A stretch of DNA of 64,000 nt from contig NZ_CP194171.1 of NCBI RefSeq assembly GCF_050908845.1, forward strand, positions 124,001-188,000. Direction: 5' to 3'. Below the pieces are notes generated by a model, which was not told the DNA's origin, made no database searches, and worked only from the letters and a program-made list of their open reading frames with translations. The stretch is from Marinobacterium_D sp050908845 (GTDB lineage: Bacteria; Pseudomonadota; Gammaproteobacteria; Pseudomonadales; Balneatricaceae). The first letter of the stretch is position 1. The number at the start of each line of letters is the position of its first letter. A program made the translations under genes and the position numbers. Shown here in pieces: positions 8,654 to 17,482 of the stretch.

Positions 8654-8980
8654 TCAGAGGTTGGCGTCAACAAAAGCCGCCAGCTGTGACTTGGACAGCG
8701 CGCCGACCTTGGTTGCTTCAACGTTGCCACCCTTGAACAGCATCAGCGTGGGGATGCCACGGATACCGAATTTCGGCGGAGTTTCGTTGTTCTCGTCGAT
8801 ATTCAGTTTGCAGACTTTCAGACGGCCTGCGTAGTCCTTGGCGATCTCTTCCAGAACCGGGGCGATCATCTTGCACGGACCACACCACTCGGCCCAGTAA
8901 TCAACCAGGACAGCCTCATCCGCTTTCAGGACTTCCTCTTCGAAAGTCGCATCGGTAACGCTTACGATGTTCTCACTCAT
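8654..8980 (-). CDS. trxA: thioredoxin 1
   Basis: Cytosolic disulfide reductase of 108 residues. The active site WCGPCK has its cysteines at positions 33 and 36, preceded by VLVDYWAEW. The cis-proline loop GIRGIPTLMLFKGG and the terminal helix are intact. The start is the ATG at 8980 (MSENIVSVTDATFEEEV); a possible upstream in-frame start at 9001 adds seven residues not seen in the family. It sits divergently from ppx, an arrangement shared with Pseudomonas. Confidence 0.97.
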   Translation of the reverse strand: MSENIVSVTDATFEEEVLKADEAVLVDYWAEWCGPCKMIAPVLEEIAKDYAGRLKVCKLNIDENNETPPKFGIRGIPTLMLFKGGNVEATKVGALSKSQLAAFVDANL

Positions 8981-9365
8981 TAGCTCTGCTCTCCAGTGCA
9001 TCAGGGAAGATTGAAGTCAGTCTATAGCAACCCGGACGAGAGCTGAACGATTCAATGCAAAACGCAAGACTCCAACCCAAACCTTCAAGCGATCTGGTGT
9101 AGAGAATGGGGTAAGCAGTGATCGTCGTCGCAGATATCGCCTTATATCAGGGCTGGGTGACTGATGCCGGCACTTCCCGAGTGCGTTAAAAACTGACAGC
9201 TGATGATACCACCAGCCAGAAAGCAATGTGAACAGCGTATTAAACCCGCATTTCCTGCGGGTTTGAGCCTGCACCGCAGAATCGACATCTGTTAATCTTC
9301 GCTATTCACCAATCCGAAACAGTACTCAGGTAGCCCCTACCAGTTGACGCGGAGAGCTCCAAAGG
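8981..9365. other. trxA-ppx divergent intergenic region
   Basis: These 385 bases hold no supportable gene. They should contain the promoters for trxA (leftward) and ppx (rightward). A perfect hairpin AACCCGCA-TTTCC-TGCGGGTT lies at 9243-9263, about 100 bases before ppx. It lacks a long thymine run on either strand, so it may be a structural or weak bidirectional termination element. Confidence 0.5.
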
Positions 9366-10883
9366 ATGCCAGATCAGGATTTAACCACTGCTAACGATAC
9401 ACAGGGGTCGCTGCTTGCCGCTATCGATCTCGGCTCCAATAGCTTTCATATGGTGGTTGCCCGGCTCAGCGACGGCGAACTCAAGCCGATCGACGTGATG
9501 TCAGAAAAGGTGCAGCTGGCTGCAGGCCTGGATGAGCAGAGCATTTTAAGTGAAGAAGCACAGCAGCGCGGTCTGGATTGCCTGAGCCGGTTCGCTCAGC
9601 GGGTATCGGAGCTGCCCCGCAGCGCCATCCGTATCGTGGGTACCAACGCCCTGCGCGAGGCGAAAAACCGCAGCCAGTTTATCGCCCGGGCGGTTGAAGT
9701 ACTCGACGTTCCTATCCAGGTAATCGCCGGACGCGAGGAAGCGCGCCTGATCTACCTCGGGGTTGCCCACACCCTCTCCGATGACAGCGATCGCCGTCTG
9801 GTGGTCGATATCGGCGGCGGCAGCACCGAGTTCATCATCGGCTCCCGCTTCGAACCACTGCGGCTGGAAAGCCTGCATATGGGCTGCGTCAGCTACACCC
9901 AGCGTTTCTTCAGCGACGGCACCATCACCCGGGAGGCGATGGACAGAGCGCGCACAGCCGCTGCCCGTGAACTGCTGGCGATCCGCCGCGATTACCGCCG
10001 CCTGCGCTGGAGCAGCACCATCGGCTCATCCGGCACCGCCAAGGCGCTGCGGCTGGCCTGCAAGACCCTCGGTTTCGGCGAGGAGATCACCCTGGATGGC
10101 CTCAAGGCGGTTCGTGACCAGCTGATCGGCTTCGGCCAGGCAGAAAGCATCGATATAGAGGGGATCAAACCGGCGCGGCGGGCGGTTCTGCCATCGGGCA
10201 CCGCCATTCTGATCGCCGCCTTCGAGGTCCTCGGCATCAAGTCGATGGAGTACTCCGACGGCGCGCTGCGCGAAGGCCTGCTCTACGACATGGCCGGCCG
10301 GCTACGCCACGAGGATGTGCGCGAACGTACCATCACCGCGCTGAAAAAGCGCTACCGTGTGGACGCAGGCTACACCCGACGGGTTGAAACCACCGCGCTG
10401 TTCCTGCTCGACCAGGCCGCCGATACCTGGTCACTGCAGGGCGAGGAATACCGCAACATGCTGGCCTGGGCGGCCCGAACCCACGAGATCGGCCTGACCA
10501 TCGCCCACACCCAGTTTCACAAGCACAGCGCCTACCTGCTGCAGCACTCCGACCTTCCAGGCTTCACCAACACCGAACAGCAGTTGCTGGCGTTTCTCGC
10601 CCGCGGTCATCGTCGCAAATTTCCGAAGGAGGAGTACAAGCTGCTGCCGGACGACAAACGCCAGAGCTATCGTTTCCTCTGCCTGATTCTGCGCCTGTCG
10701 GTGCTGATGCATAGAAGCCGCAGCACCGCCAAGCTGCCGGCGCTCAGGTTAAAAGCGAAAGAGAAGTCGATCCGGCTCTGTTTCCCCAGGGGCTGGCTCG
10801 AAAACCATCCGCTGACCCGCGCGGACCTGGACAGCGAAGCGGAATATCTGCGTGCCATCGGTTTCGAACTCAGTATCGACTGA
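9366..10883 (+). CDS. ppx: exopolyphosphatase (Ppx/GppA family)
   Basis: Hydrolyses terminal phosphates from inorganic polyphosphate. The 505-residue protein has the actin-like ATPase fold signature AAIDLGSNSFHMVVAR near residue 17, the phosphate loop DIGGGSTEFIIG (about 149-160), and GSSGTAKALR. The C-terminal helical HD-like domain carries AARTHEIGLTIAHTQFHKHS, typical of Ppx rather than the shorter GppA-like proteins. No ppk is seen next to it. It converges on pckA with a shared bidirectional terminator. Confidence 0.95.
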   Translation: MPDQDLTTANDTQGSLLAAIDLGSNSFHMVVARLSDGELKPIDVMSEKVQLAAGLDEQSILSEEAQQRGLDCLSRFAQRVSELPRSAIRIVGTNALREAKNRSQFIARAVEVLDVPIQVIAGREEARLIYLGVAHTLSDDSDRRLVVDIGGGSTEFIIGSRFEPLRLESLHMGCVSYTQRFFSDGTITREAMDRARTAAARELLAIRRDYRRLRWSSTIGSSGTAKALRLACKTLGFGEEITLDGLKAVRDQLIGFGQAESIDIEGIKPARRAVLPSGTAILIAAFEVLGIKSMEYSDGALREGLLYDMAGRLRHEDVRERTITALKKRYRVDAGYTRRVETTALFLLDQAADTWSLQGEEYRNMLAWAARTHEIGLTIAHTQFHKHSAYLLQHSDLPGFTNTEQQLLAFLARGHRRKFPKEEYKLLPDDKRQSYRFLCLILRLSVLMHRSRSTAKLPALRLKAKEKSIRLCFPRGWLENHPLTRADLDSEAEYLRAIGFELSID

Positions 10884-10968
10884 CAGCCCTGAGCGTCAGA
10901 GGGAGGCTTCAGACCCTGCCTCCTGTCAGAGCAGCTCTGACCGGCCTGAACAATAAGCACCACAAACA

Positions 10969-10997
10969 AAAACGCCCCGTCACAGACGGGGCGTTTT
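10969..10997. terminator. bidirectional terminator between ppx and pckA
   Basis: A perfect 13-base-pair stem AAAACGCCCCGTC / GACGGGGCGTTTT with a three-base loop ACA. Thymines follow on both strands, so it can stop ppx from the left and pckA from the right. Confidence 0.93.
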
Positions 10998-11019
10998 CAG
11001 TGTCAGACCTGCGGACTTA

Positions 11020-12567
11020 TCAGTCCTGCGGGCCGGCGCTCTTGATCGCTTCAGAGACACCGTCAAACTTCTTGAAGTTACCAGTGAACTTGGCGATCAG
11101 TTCAGCCGCTTCCGCGTCATAGGCGGCCGGATCAGCCCAGGTATCACGCGGGTTCAGCAGTTTGCTGTCGACACCCGGTACGGAGGTCGGTACGGACAGG
11201 TTGATGCCCGGCAGGTGCTGGGTTTCACAGTCGTTCAGCTTGCCATCCTGGATCGCGCTGATAATCGCACGGGTGGTCGGAATGCTGAAACGCTCGCCGG
11301 TACCGTAGGCACCACCGGTCCAGCCGGTGTTGACCAGGAATACGCGGGAACCGAACTCTTCGATACGCTTCATCAGCAGGTCGGCGTATACGTGTGCCGG
11401 ACGTGCGAAGAACGGCGCGCCGAAGCAGGTGGAGAAGGTGGATTTGATACCGCCACCGGAACCCATTTCGGTGGAACCGACCAGCGCGGTGTAACCGGAC
11501 AGAAAGTGGTACGCAGCCGCTTCCTTGGTCAGCACGGATACCGGCGGCAGAACACCGGTCAGGTCGCAGGTCAGGAAGACGATGGAATCAGGCTCGCCGC
11601 CCATATTGGTAGCGGAACGCTTCTCAACGTGGTCCAGCGGGTAGGCACAACGACCGTTTTCGGTCAGGTGCGTATCGTTGTAATCCGCATGACGCTTCTC
11701 ATCCAGGTGCACGTTCTCGACGATGGCACCGAAACGGATCGCGTCCCAGATGATCGGTTCGTTCTTCTTGCTCAGGTTGATGGTCTTGGCGTAGCAGCCA
11801 CCTTCCAGGTTGAACACAACGCCCTTGCCCCAGCCATGCTCGTCGTCGCCGATCAGGTAACGGGTCGGATCTGCAGACAGGGTGGTCTTGCCGGTACCGG
11901 AGAGACCGAAGAAAAGGGTGGTGGAACCGTCTTCGCCGATGTTGGCGGAGCAGTGCATCGGCAGCACGTCTTTTTCCGGCAGCAGGAAGTTCTGCACGGA
12001 GAACATCGCTTTCTTCATCTCACCGGCGTAACGCATACCGGCGATCAGCACCTTGCGCTTGGCAAAGTTCAGGATAACGCAGCCATCGGAGTTGGTGCCA
12101 TCACGCTCGGGTACACACTCGAAGCCGGCAGCGTTGATGATCTGCCACTCTTCCTTGCCTTTCGGGTTGTACTCGTGCGGGCGGATAAACAGGTTCAGAC
12201 CAAAGAGGTTCTGCCAGGCGGTCTGAGTAGACATTTTGACCGGCAGATAGTGGTTCGAATCGGCGCCAACGTGCACGTGAGATACGACGTGTTCCTGATC
12301 GGCCAGATAGGCTTCAACGCGATCCCAGAGGGCGTCAAACTTATCGGTATCGAACGGACGGTTGATGTTGCCCCAATCGATGGAGTCAGCCGTGCTGGGC
12401 TCTTCGACAATGAAGCGATCCATCGGCGAACGGCCGGTACGTTTACCGGTTGTGACGACGAGTGCGCCGGTGTCCGCCAGAACACCTTCGTTACGTGCAA
12501 TCGCCAGCTCGACCAACTCCGCCGGGCTGGGATTCACGTGTACATTAGTAACGTTTTCTTTGGTCAT
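11020..12567 (-). CDS. pckA: phosphoenolpyruvate carboxykinase (ATP)
   Basis: Converts oxaloacetate and ATP to phosphoenolpyruvate, the first committed step of gluconeogenesis from organic acids. The 515-residue product has the kinase-1a P-loop GLSGTGKTTLS (about 232-242), the ATP-type signature LIGDDEHGWG, and GTGERFSIPTTRAIISA towards the C-terminus. I begin at the ATG at 12567 (MTKENVTNVHVNPS). It fits a lifestyle using C4-dicarboxylates imported by the dct system elsewhere in this window. The order with hslO, hslR, yrfG and nudE matches that in E. coli. Confidence 0.97.
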   Translation of the reverse strand: MTKENVTNVHVNPSPAELVELAIARNEGVLADTGALVVTTGKRTGRSPMDRFIVEEPSTADSIDWGNINRPFDTDKFDALWDRVEAYLADQEHVVSHVHVGADSNHYLPVKMSTQTAWQNLFGLNLFIRPHEYNPKGKEEWQIINAAGFECVPERDGTNSDGCVILNFAKRKVLIAGMRYAGEMKKAMFSVQNFLLPEKDVLPMHCSANIGEDGSTTLFFGLSGTGKTTLSADPTRYLIGDDEHGWGKGVVFNLEGGCYAKTINLSKKNEPIIWDAIRFGAIVENVHLDEKRHADYNDTHLTENGRCAYPLDHVEKRSATNMGGEPDSIVFLTCDLTGVLPPVSVLTKEAAAYHFLSGYTALVGSTEMGSGGGIKSTFSTCFGAPFFARPAHVYADLLMKRIEEFGSRVFLVNTGWTGGAYGTGERFSIPTTRAIISAIQDGKLNDCETQHLPGINLSVPTSVPGVDSKLLNPRDTWADPAAYDAEAAELIAKFTGNFKKFDGVSEAIKSAGPQD

Positions 12568-12670
12568 TACCTGATTCCCTTGGCTCCGCGCCAATTTACC
12601 TGAAAGCAATAAAGAAAGAGTAATTGTTATTGGCGTGCGGTTTTTATACCCGCATCGTTATTCATATAAC

Positions 12671-12685
12671 ATGCGATTATCGCAT
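12671..12685. promoter_or_regulatory. perfect palindrome upstream of pckA
   Basis: ATGCGAT-T-ATCGCAT is a perfect inverted repeat with a single central base, 104 bases upstream of the pckA start, in the 184-base gap between pckA and hslO. A second dyad GTTAT-TCAT-ATAAC lies immediately beside it (12657-12670). This looks like an operator for a dimeric regulator; the protein is unknown. Confidence 0.4.
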
Positions 12686-12751
12686 AAGTTCAAATCGACG
12701 ATAACCCAGAATATTTCCTATGTTGGCAGCCTTAGCCGCCAAGCAGAACAT

Positions 12752-13627
12752 TCAGTGCATGTGATCGGAATCGTCCAGCTGCCCGACTTCGTGAAACAGC
12801 GCCCGGATATCGGTTTCGTCGAAACGATAAACCTCGTTGCAGAAGTGGCAGCCCGCCTCGACAACACCGCCGTGCTCCTGGGCCAGCTGCAGCAGCTCCT
12901 CCTCGGTCATCATCTTCAGCGCTTCTGCACTGCGACTACGGCTGCAGTCACAATGAAAACGCAGCGGCTGCGGTTCGTAAAGACGGCATTTCTCCTCGTG
13001 AAATAAGCGATACAGCATGGTTTCGTTGTCGAGGTCCAGCAGTTCGCTGTCCTTGAGCGTCGCGGCCAGGGTATTGATATGCTGCCAGTCCGCATCACCA
13101 CTGTCAGAAGCCGGGAGAACCTGAAGCAGCAGGCCGGCGGCACGCTGACCATCGGCAACCAGCTGAATACTGGTGGAGAGCTGTTCCGACTGACGGAAGT
13201 AATCCTGCAGACAACCGGCCAGTGTGGGTTTTTCCAGCGGCACCACACCCTGGTAGCGAGAGCCGTTGTCCGGCTCGATGGTCAGTGCCAGGCGGCCATT
13301 AACCAGCAGTTCATTGAACGCCACATCATCGGCAATATCGCCATCGTAACGAGCGATCGCGCGCAGCTCGGTATGATTGCGGCACTCGGCCATCAATACC
13401 CGCACCGCCCCTTCGCCCGCGGCCTGCAGCATCAGACGCCCTTCAAACTTCAGGTTGGAGCTGAGCAGGCTGACCGCCGCGAGCATTTCACCGAGCACCC
13501 GCTGGATAGCCAGCGGATAATCCGCCCGTGACAGCACCTCCTGATAGCTGCCTTCAACCCGGGCGACGACGCCACGGACATCGATCTGATCAAAAAGGAT
13601 ACGTTGAATCTGGTCGCTGTTACTCAC
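12752..13627 (-). CDS. hslO: Hsp33 redox-regulated chaperone
   Basis: Cytosolic holdase activated by oxidative unfolding. The 291-residue protein ends with the zinc switch: CDC in FHCDCSRSRSAEAL and, about 30 residues later, CHFC in EAGCHFCNEVYRF, giving the diagnostic CxC-x(27-32)-CxxC. The N-terminal substrate-binding domain has LGEMLAAVSLLSSNLKFEGR. It is followed by pckA and preceded by hslR, the classic enterobacterial order. Confidence 0.97.
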   Translation of the reverse strand: MSNSDQIQRILFDQIDVRGVVARVEGSYQEVLSRADYPLAIQRVLGEMLAAVSLLSSNLKFEGRLMLQAAGEGAVRVLMAECRNHTELRAIARYDGDIADDVAFNELLVNGRLALTIEPDNGSRYQGVVPLEKPTLAGCLQDYFRQSEQLSTSIQLVADGQRAAGLLLQVLPASDSGDADWQHINTLAATLKDSELLDLDNETMLYRLFHEEKCRLYEPQPLRFHCDCSRSRSAEALKMMTEEELLQLAQEHGGVVEAGCHFCNEVYRFDETDIRALFHEVGQLDDSDHMH

Positions 13628-13805
13628 TTATCACCTGCAGTAATAAACCCTCGGCCCGCTACCCACTTTGACTCTATGGGGGGCCGACTACCGGGGCATT
13701 TAAAAAGAACGGCAGATTTTAGCCGATTGAGTATTCAATGATCACCCCGGCAGCGGTTTTTTCCGCTCTGCAGCGGGGACCATTGCGGCTGAAACCGGCA
13801 GGCGT

Positions 13806-14210
13806 TTAAAAGCGCCCCTTGACCCGCAGCAGTTCGCGGCGGCTTTTCTTGTTGGGACGATGATCCGGACCGCTGCCCATCTGCTTGCGCTGCTGCATGA
13901 ACTCTTCCCGGGCGCGGATACTCTCTTCGGTTTCGCGATAGAGCTTCTGCGCTTCCGGAGCACCGCGGCGCTGATCGGACAGGGCGATCACCTCCACCGT
14001 CTTCTCCTCGTTGCCCTGGCGAATCTGCAGCAGCGCACCGACCTCGACCATTTTGCTGCACTTGGCACGGTGACCGTCGTAGTGCACCTTGCCGCCTTCA
14101 ATCATCGCCTTGGCGATAGCCCGGGTCTTGTAGAAGCGTGCGGCCCATAGCCACTTATCCAGTCGAACCCGGTTCGGATGTGAATCGTCATTATGAGACT
14201 GCTTGCTCAT
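13806..14210 (-). CDS. hslR: heat shock protein 15, S4-type RNA-binding
   Basis: Binds free 50S subunits carrying a nascent chain and helps recycle stalled ribosomes. The 134-residue protein opens with the S4 domain VRLDKWLWAARFYKTR and IEGGKVHYDGHRAK, then a basic C-terminal tail (PNKKSRRELLRVKGRF). Length matches E. coli Hsp15. The start overlaps the end of the nucleotidase gene by four bases, so the two are translationally coupled. Confidence 0.95.
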   Translation of the reverse strand: MSKQSHNDDSHPNRVRLDKWLWAARFYKTRAIAKAMIEGGKVHYDGHRAKCSKMVEVGALLQIRQGNEEKTVEVIALSDQRRGAPEAQKLYRETEESIRAREEFMQQRKQMGSGPDHRPNKKSRRELLRVKGRF

Positions 14211-14863
14211 AGGGGTGGCATTACCTCGGAAAAATCGTCTGTGGCATCAAATCCATCAATCACACGGGCCGGCATCCGGCTGTCCGGCGTGGTGACACAC
14301 AGCAGATGTTTAATACCGAAACGACGCGCGGACTCCAGCACCGGCAGGCTGTCATCGACAAACAGCGTACGCTCCGGATTGAACGGTTCCACCTCCTGAA
14401 GCTTAGACCAGAAGCGGATATCTTCCTTGGGCAGGCCGAAGTCGTGGGAGCAGATCACCAGATCGACCTGCTGATCGATAGCGGTGCGCTCGATCTTCAG
14501 GCTGAGGCTGTCGCGGTGAGCATTGGTGACGATCAGGCTGCGACGGCCGCTGTTGCGCAGACGCTCGAGAAACGCCTCGACACCAGGACGGTAGCCGATA
14601 CGGTCCGCAACCTCTCGTTTGAGTTCGGCAATCGGAACCTGCAGCTGTTCGCTCCAGTAATCCAGGCAGTACCAGTTCAGCGAACCACGCTCGGACATGA
14701 TCCGCTCGATCAGCGGCTCCCGACACTGCTGCGGATCCAGGCCATGAATTTCGGCATAACGCCGGGGCAGGAATTCGAGCCAGAAATGGGAGTCAAAGTG
14801 CAGATCGAGGAGAGTGCCGTCCATATCGAGCATCACGGTATCAACGGCTTGCCAATCCAGCAT
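14207..14863 (-). CDS. yrfG: GMP/IMP nucleotidase of the HAD superfamily
   Basis: A 218-residue HAD phosphatase. The nucleophile motif is VMLDMDGTLLDLHFDSHFW, motif II is SLIVTNAHRDS, the motif III lysine lies in HDFGLPKED, and motif IV is LFVDDSLPVL. Its E. coli counterpart YrfG dephosphorylates GMP and IMP. I use the ATG at 14863 (MLDWQAVDTVML); upstream in-frame sequence would overlap nudE. The start region overlaps nudE's promoter area, so nudE and this operon are divergent. Confidence 0.93.
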   Translation of the reverse strand: MLDWQAVDTVMLDMDGTLLDLHFDSHFWLEFLPRRYAEIHGLDPQQCREPLIERIMSERGSLNWYCLDYWSEQLQVPIAELKREVADRIGYRPGVEAFLERLRNSGRRSLIVTNAHRDSLSLKIERTAIDQQVDLVICSHDFGLPKEDIRFWSKLQEVEPFNPERTLFVDDSLPVLESARRFGIKHLLCVTTPDSRMPARVIDGFDATDDFSEVMPPL

Positions 14864-14906
14864 AATCAGGGAACACTCGCATGGATGGAAAAAAGGACCA
14901 GAGAGT

Positions 14907-15464
14907 ATGCCGCGAAAGCCCGAGATTTTGAAGGTGACGCCGGTCGCCGATAGCCGCCTGTTCCACGTCGAAGCGGTGGACCTGCGATTCAGCAACGGTG
15001 AAGAGCGCTGCTTCGAACGCCTCGCCACCCGGGGACATGGCGCCGTGATGGTGGTCGCCCTGGACAGGGACAACAACGTCCAGCTGATCCGCGAATACGC
15101 CGCCGGTCTGCATGACTATATCCTGACCCTGCCCAAGGGGCTGATCGACCCGGGCGAAACCGCGCTGGAGGCCGCCAACAGGGAACTGCAGGAGGAGGTG
15201 GGATTCGCTGCCCGCAAGCTGGTGCCGCTGAAAAACCTGAGCTCGGCGCCAAACTACATGGGGCACAGTATCAATGTCATCCTGGCACAGGACCTCTACC
15301 CCAGCGAACTGCCCGGCGACGAACCTGAGCCACTGGAGCGGGTCACCTGGCCGTTCGCTGAGATCGAGCAGTTGATCACCCGGGATGACTTTTCCGAAGG
15401 CCGCGCCATTGCGGGCCTGTTCCTGGCGCGCCAGTACCTGCAGCAGAATCCGCAGAAAGACTAG
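14907..15464 (+). CDS. nudE: ADP compounds hydrolase NudE
   Basis: Nudix hydrolase acting on ADP-ribose, NADH and diadenosine polyphosphates. The 185-residue protein has a complete Nudix box, G-LIDPG-E-TALEAAN-RELQEEVG-F, at about residues 88-110. I choose the ATG at 14907 (MPRKPEILKVTPVADSRLFH), which matches the family N-terminus and is preceded by a purine-rich GACCAGAGAG. It is divergent from the hslOR-yrfG group, as in E. coli. Confidence 0.95.
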   Translation: MPRKPEILKVTPVADSRLFHVEAVDLRFSNGEERCFERLATRGHGAVMVVALDRDNNVQLIREYAAGLHDYILTLPKGLIDPGETALEAANRELQEEVGFAARKLVPLKNLSSAPNYMGHSINVILAQDLYPSELPGDEPEPLERVTWPFAEIEQLITRDDFSEGRAIAGLFLARQYLQQNPQKD

Positions 15465-15467
15465 GTC

Positions 15468-15752
15468 CTACTCCGGGTTGCGGCAGGCCAGGGTGCCGGC
15501 AACGACGGTGTTATTGACCTTCTCGGAGAACACAGGGTCGGTGCTCCGGTTGTCCATGATGCGCTGCACCTCCTGGTCACTGAAACGTTCATGGACATAG
15601 TTCGACAGGCAGTTGCACTGCTCTTCCGTCGCATTGCCCGACGCCAGGCAGCCATCGCGAAACGGTGTCCAGGTCTTCGAAGTCAGAAACTGTGATTTCA
15701 CCAGATAGATCGCAAGCAGCACCGCCGCCATCCACAAAAACACCTTACCCAT
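15468..15752 (-). CDS. small membrane-anchored cysteine-containing protein, unrecognised
   Basis: A 94-residue protein that converges on nudE with only three bases between stops. Residues about 4-20 form a single hydrophobic segment (VFLWMAAVLLAIYLV), followed by a polar domain with four cysteines, in RDGCLASG, EQCNCLSNYV and TLACRNPE. The pattern suggests an anchored periplasmic domain with possible disulfides. No known family was recognised. Codon usage resembles the neighbours, supporting a real gene. Confidence 0.65.
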   Translation of the reverse strand: MGKVFLWMAAVLLAIYLVKSQFLTSKTWTPFRDGCLASGNATEEQCNCLSNYVHERFSDQEVQRIMDNRSTDPVFSEKVNNTVVAGTLACRNPE

Positions 15753-16095
15753 CTGTCAAAACGCCTTGTAATTATTATCAGGATCCCCATTTTAGGGAGA
15801 GAACGGCGCAGTTCCAGCTATCTATTAGTCGCAGAGACGCAGGCAGCCATGAGCAGATTCATGGCACCCTGAATCGCTCTGAACTTCGGTATAGCTGCCC
15901 AAATACCACTACAGACTGTGCCATGATACTGACCCACAAGGGTGGTATTATCGAAAAACCGCCGGGGGTGACCCGAAGGGAAAACCCAGTTTTATGCGTG
16001 GAAGTAACCCCTGCGATTCGCGCACTGCACCGATGCAGAGCCGGAATCGGCAAAGTGACTTTCGAAAACCTGTCAAACAATTAAGGTGAAACAAT
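15753..16095 (+). other. sodB upstream region
   Basis: This 343-base gap has no supportable gene. It contains hairpins GCCATGA-GCAGAT-TCATGGC (15846-15865) and AAAAC-CCA-GTTTT (15981-15993), suggesting a structured leader for sodB. An AATTATTATC block near 15771 matches the right half of a Fur box only, and lies beside the start of the leftward gene. A purine-rich TTAAGGTGAAAC precedes the sodB start. Confidence 0.4.
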
Positions 16096-16677
16096 ATGAG
16101 CTTTGAACTGCCAGCACTGCCCTACGCAAAGGATGCTCTGGAACCGCACATCTCTGCTGAGACCCTGGAGTTCCACCACGGCAAGCACCACAACACCTAC
16201 GTAACCAAGCTGAACGGTCTGGTTCCGGGTTCCGAGTTCGAAGGCAAGTCTCTGGAAGAGATCATCACCTCCGCTCCGGCTGGTCCCGTTTTCAACAACG
16301 CTGCTCAGATCTGGAACCACACTTTCTACTGGAACTCCCTGTCTCCGAACGGTGGCGGTGCACCGACCGGCGCTATCGCTGACGCGATCAACGCCAAGTG
16401 GGGTTCTTTCGAGAAGTTCCAGGAAGAGTTCAACGACAAGGCTGTGAACAACTTCGCTTCCTGCTGGACCTGGCTGGTCAAGAATGCAGACGGTTCCCTG
16501 GAAATCGTTAACACCAGCAACGCCGGCACTCCGATGACCAACGGCCAGAAAGCGCTGATCACCGTTGACCTGTGGGAACACGCTTACTACATCGACTACC
16601 GCAACGTGCGTCCGGACTACCTGAAAGGTTTCTGGGCACTGGTCAACTGGGACTTCGCGAACGAAAACTTCGCTTAA
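16096..16677 (+). CDS. sodB: iron superoxide dismutase
   Basis: Dismutates superoxide in the cytosol. The 193-residue protein has metal ligands in FHHGKHHNTYV (His near 27), WNHTFYWNSL (His near 74) and the C-terminal pair DLWEHAYYIDY (Asp near 157, His near 161). The FYWNSLSPNGGG and Ala-Gln features FNNAAQIWNH are of the Fe type. Codons are strongly biased towards optimal triplets, as expected for an abundant protein. It is monocistronic with its own terminator. Confidence 0.97.
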   Translation: MSFELPALPYAKDALEPHISAETLEFHHGKHHNTYVTKLNGLVPGSEFEGKSLEEIITSAPAGPVFNNAAQIWNHTFYWNSLSPNGGGAPTGAIADAINAKWGSFEKFQEEFNDKAVNNFASCWTWLVKNADGSLEIVNTSNAGTPMTNGQKALITVDLWEHAYYIDYRNVRPDYLKGFWALVNWDFANENFA

Positions 16678-16693
16678 TCTCCACGTTGTACCG

Positions 16694-16720
16694 AAAAAAG
16701 CGCCCGAGGGCGCTTTTTTT
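16694..16720 (+). terminator. rho-independent terminator of sodB
   Basis: GCGCCC/GGGCGC stem with a tight GA loop, flanked by six adenines and seven thymines, 17 bases after the sodB stop. It may also act on leftward transcription. Confidence 0.92.
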
Positions 16721-16746
16721 GTGTCTGACGGCTAGGGAAACGCTGC

Positions 16747-17346
16747 TCAGGGTGCCAGCAACGGCTCCAGATTACTCCACACCGTATCCAGTATTTTCGG
16801 CTGCGCCTCGGCCCTGGGATGGTAGCCGTCGTCTTGCATCAGATCCCAGTCGCTGGCGACACCATCGAGCAGAAAAGGCACCAGCGCGGTCTGTTTCTGC
16901 TGCGCCACCTCCTCGAACAGGCCGAAAAACGCCTGGGTGTACTGCGGACCGTAGTTGGGCGGCAGCCGGTTGCCGATCATCAATACTTTCGCCCCGGCGG
17001 ACTGGGACAACTCCACCAGCTGCTGCAGATTAGCGCGCACGATCTCCAGCGGTGTACCGCGCAGACCGTCATTGGCGCCCAGCTCGATCAGCACCAGCGA
17101 AGGCTGATGCGTTTCCAGCAGCCCCGGCAGGCGCGAAAGGCCGCCACTGGTGGTCTCGCCGCTGACACTGGCGTTGACCACTTCCAGTGTATAGCCGCTG
17201 TTTTTCAGCCGCTCCCGCATCAGGTTGACCCACCCCCTGTCCTGTTCGATGCCATAGCCCGCCGAGAGGCTGTCTCCAAGCACCAGCATCGAGGCAAAGC
17301 TCGCTGGACTTGTTATGATCAGCAACAAAAACACCACTGTTCGCAT
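16747..17346 (-). CDS. tesA: acyl-CoA thioesterase I / protease I / lysophospholipase L1
   Basis: Periplasmic SGNH-hydrolase with thioesterase and arylesterase activity. The 199-residue precursor begins with a signal peptide (MRTVVFLLLIITSPASFA) and has the four SGNH blocks: LVLGDSLSAGYG with catalytic Ser, the Gly of VSGETTSGG, GANDGLRG with Asn, and DGYHPRAEAQ with the Asp-His pair. The ATG at 17346 has an excellent Shine-Dalgarno sequence (GGAGGAG). It is divergent from ybbA, exactly as in E. coli. Confidence 0.95.
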   Translation of the reverse strand: MRTVVFLLLIITSPASFASMLVLGDSLSAGYGIEQDRGWVNLMRERLKNSGYTLEVVNASVSGETTSGGLSRLPGLLETHQPSLVLIELGANDGLRGTPLEIVRANLQQLVELSQSAGAKVLMIGNRLPPNYGPQYTQAFFGLFEEVAQQKQTALVPFLLDGVASDWDLMQDDGYHPRAEAQPKILDTVWSNLEPLLAP

Positions 17347-17482
17347 CGTTGGAACTCCTCCGAATAGTCTCAAGACCGATACGGTTAGAACCTTCTTCCC
17401 GACCGACGTTCCAATAACCAGCATCAAAACCATTCAGGCTCATTTGCCGTAAACAAAGGTTGAAAGGCAGCCAAGGAGAGAT

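Noticed and set aside
9017..9274. 85-codon leftward frame between trxA and ppx
   Set aside because: No ribosome site or recognisable domain, and it covers the hairpin at 9243-9263 and expected promoters.
13749..13783. Stem-loop after hslR as a terminator
   Set aside because: AGCGG-AAAAAA-CCGCT can fold, but no thymine run follows on the hslR strand.
15760..15781. Possible Fur box upstream of the small gene near sodB
   Set aside because: Only the right half (TAATTATTATC) fits the consensus; the left half does not.
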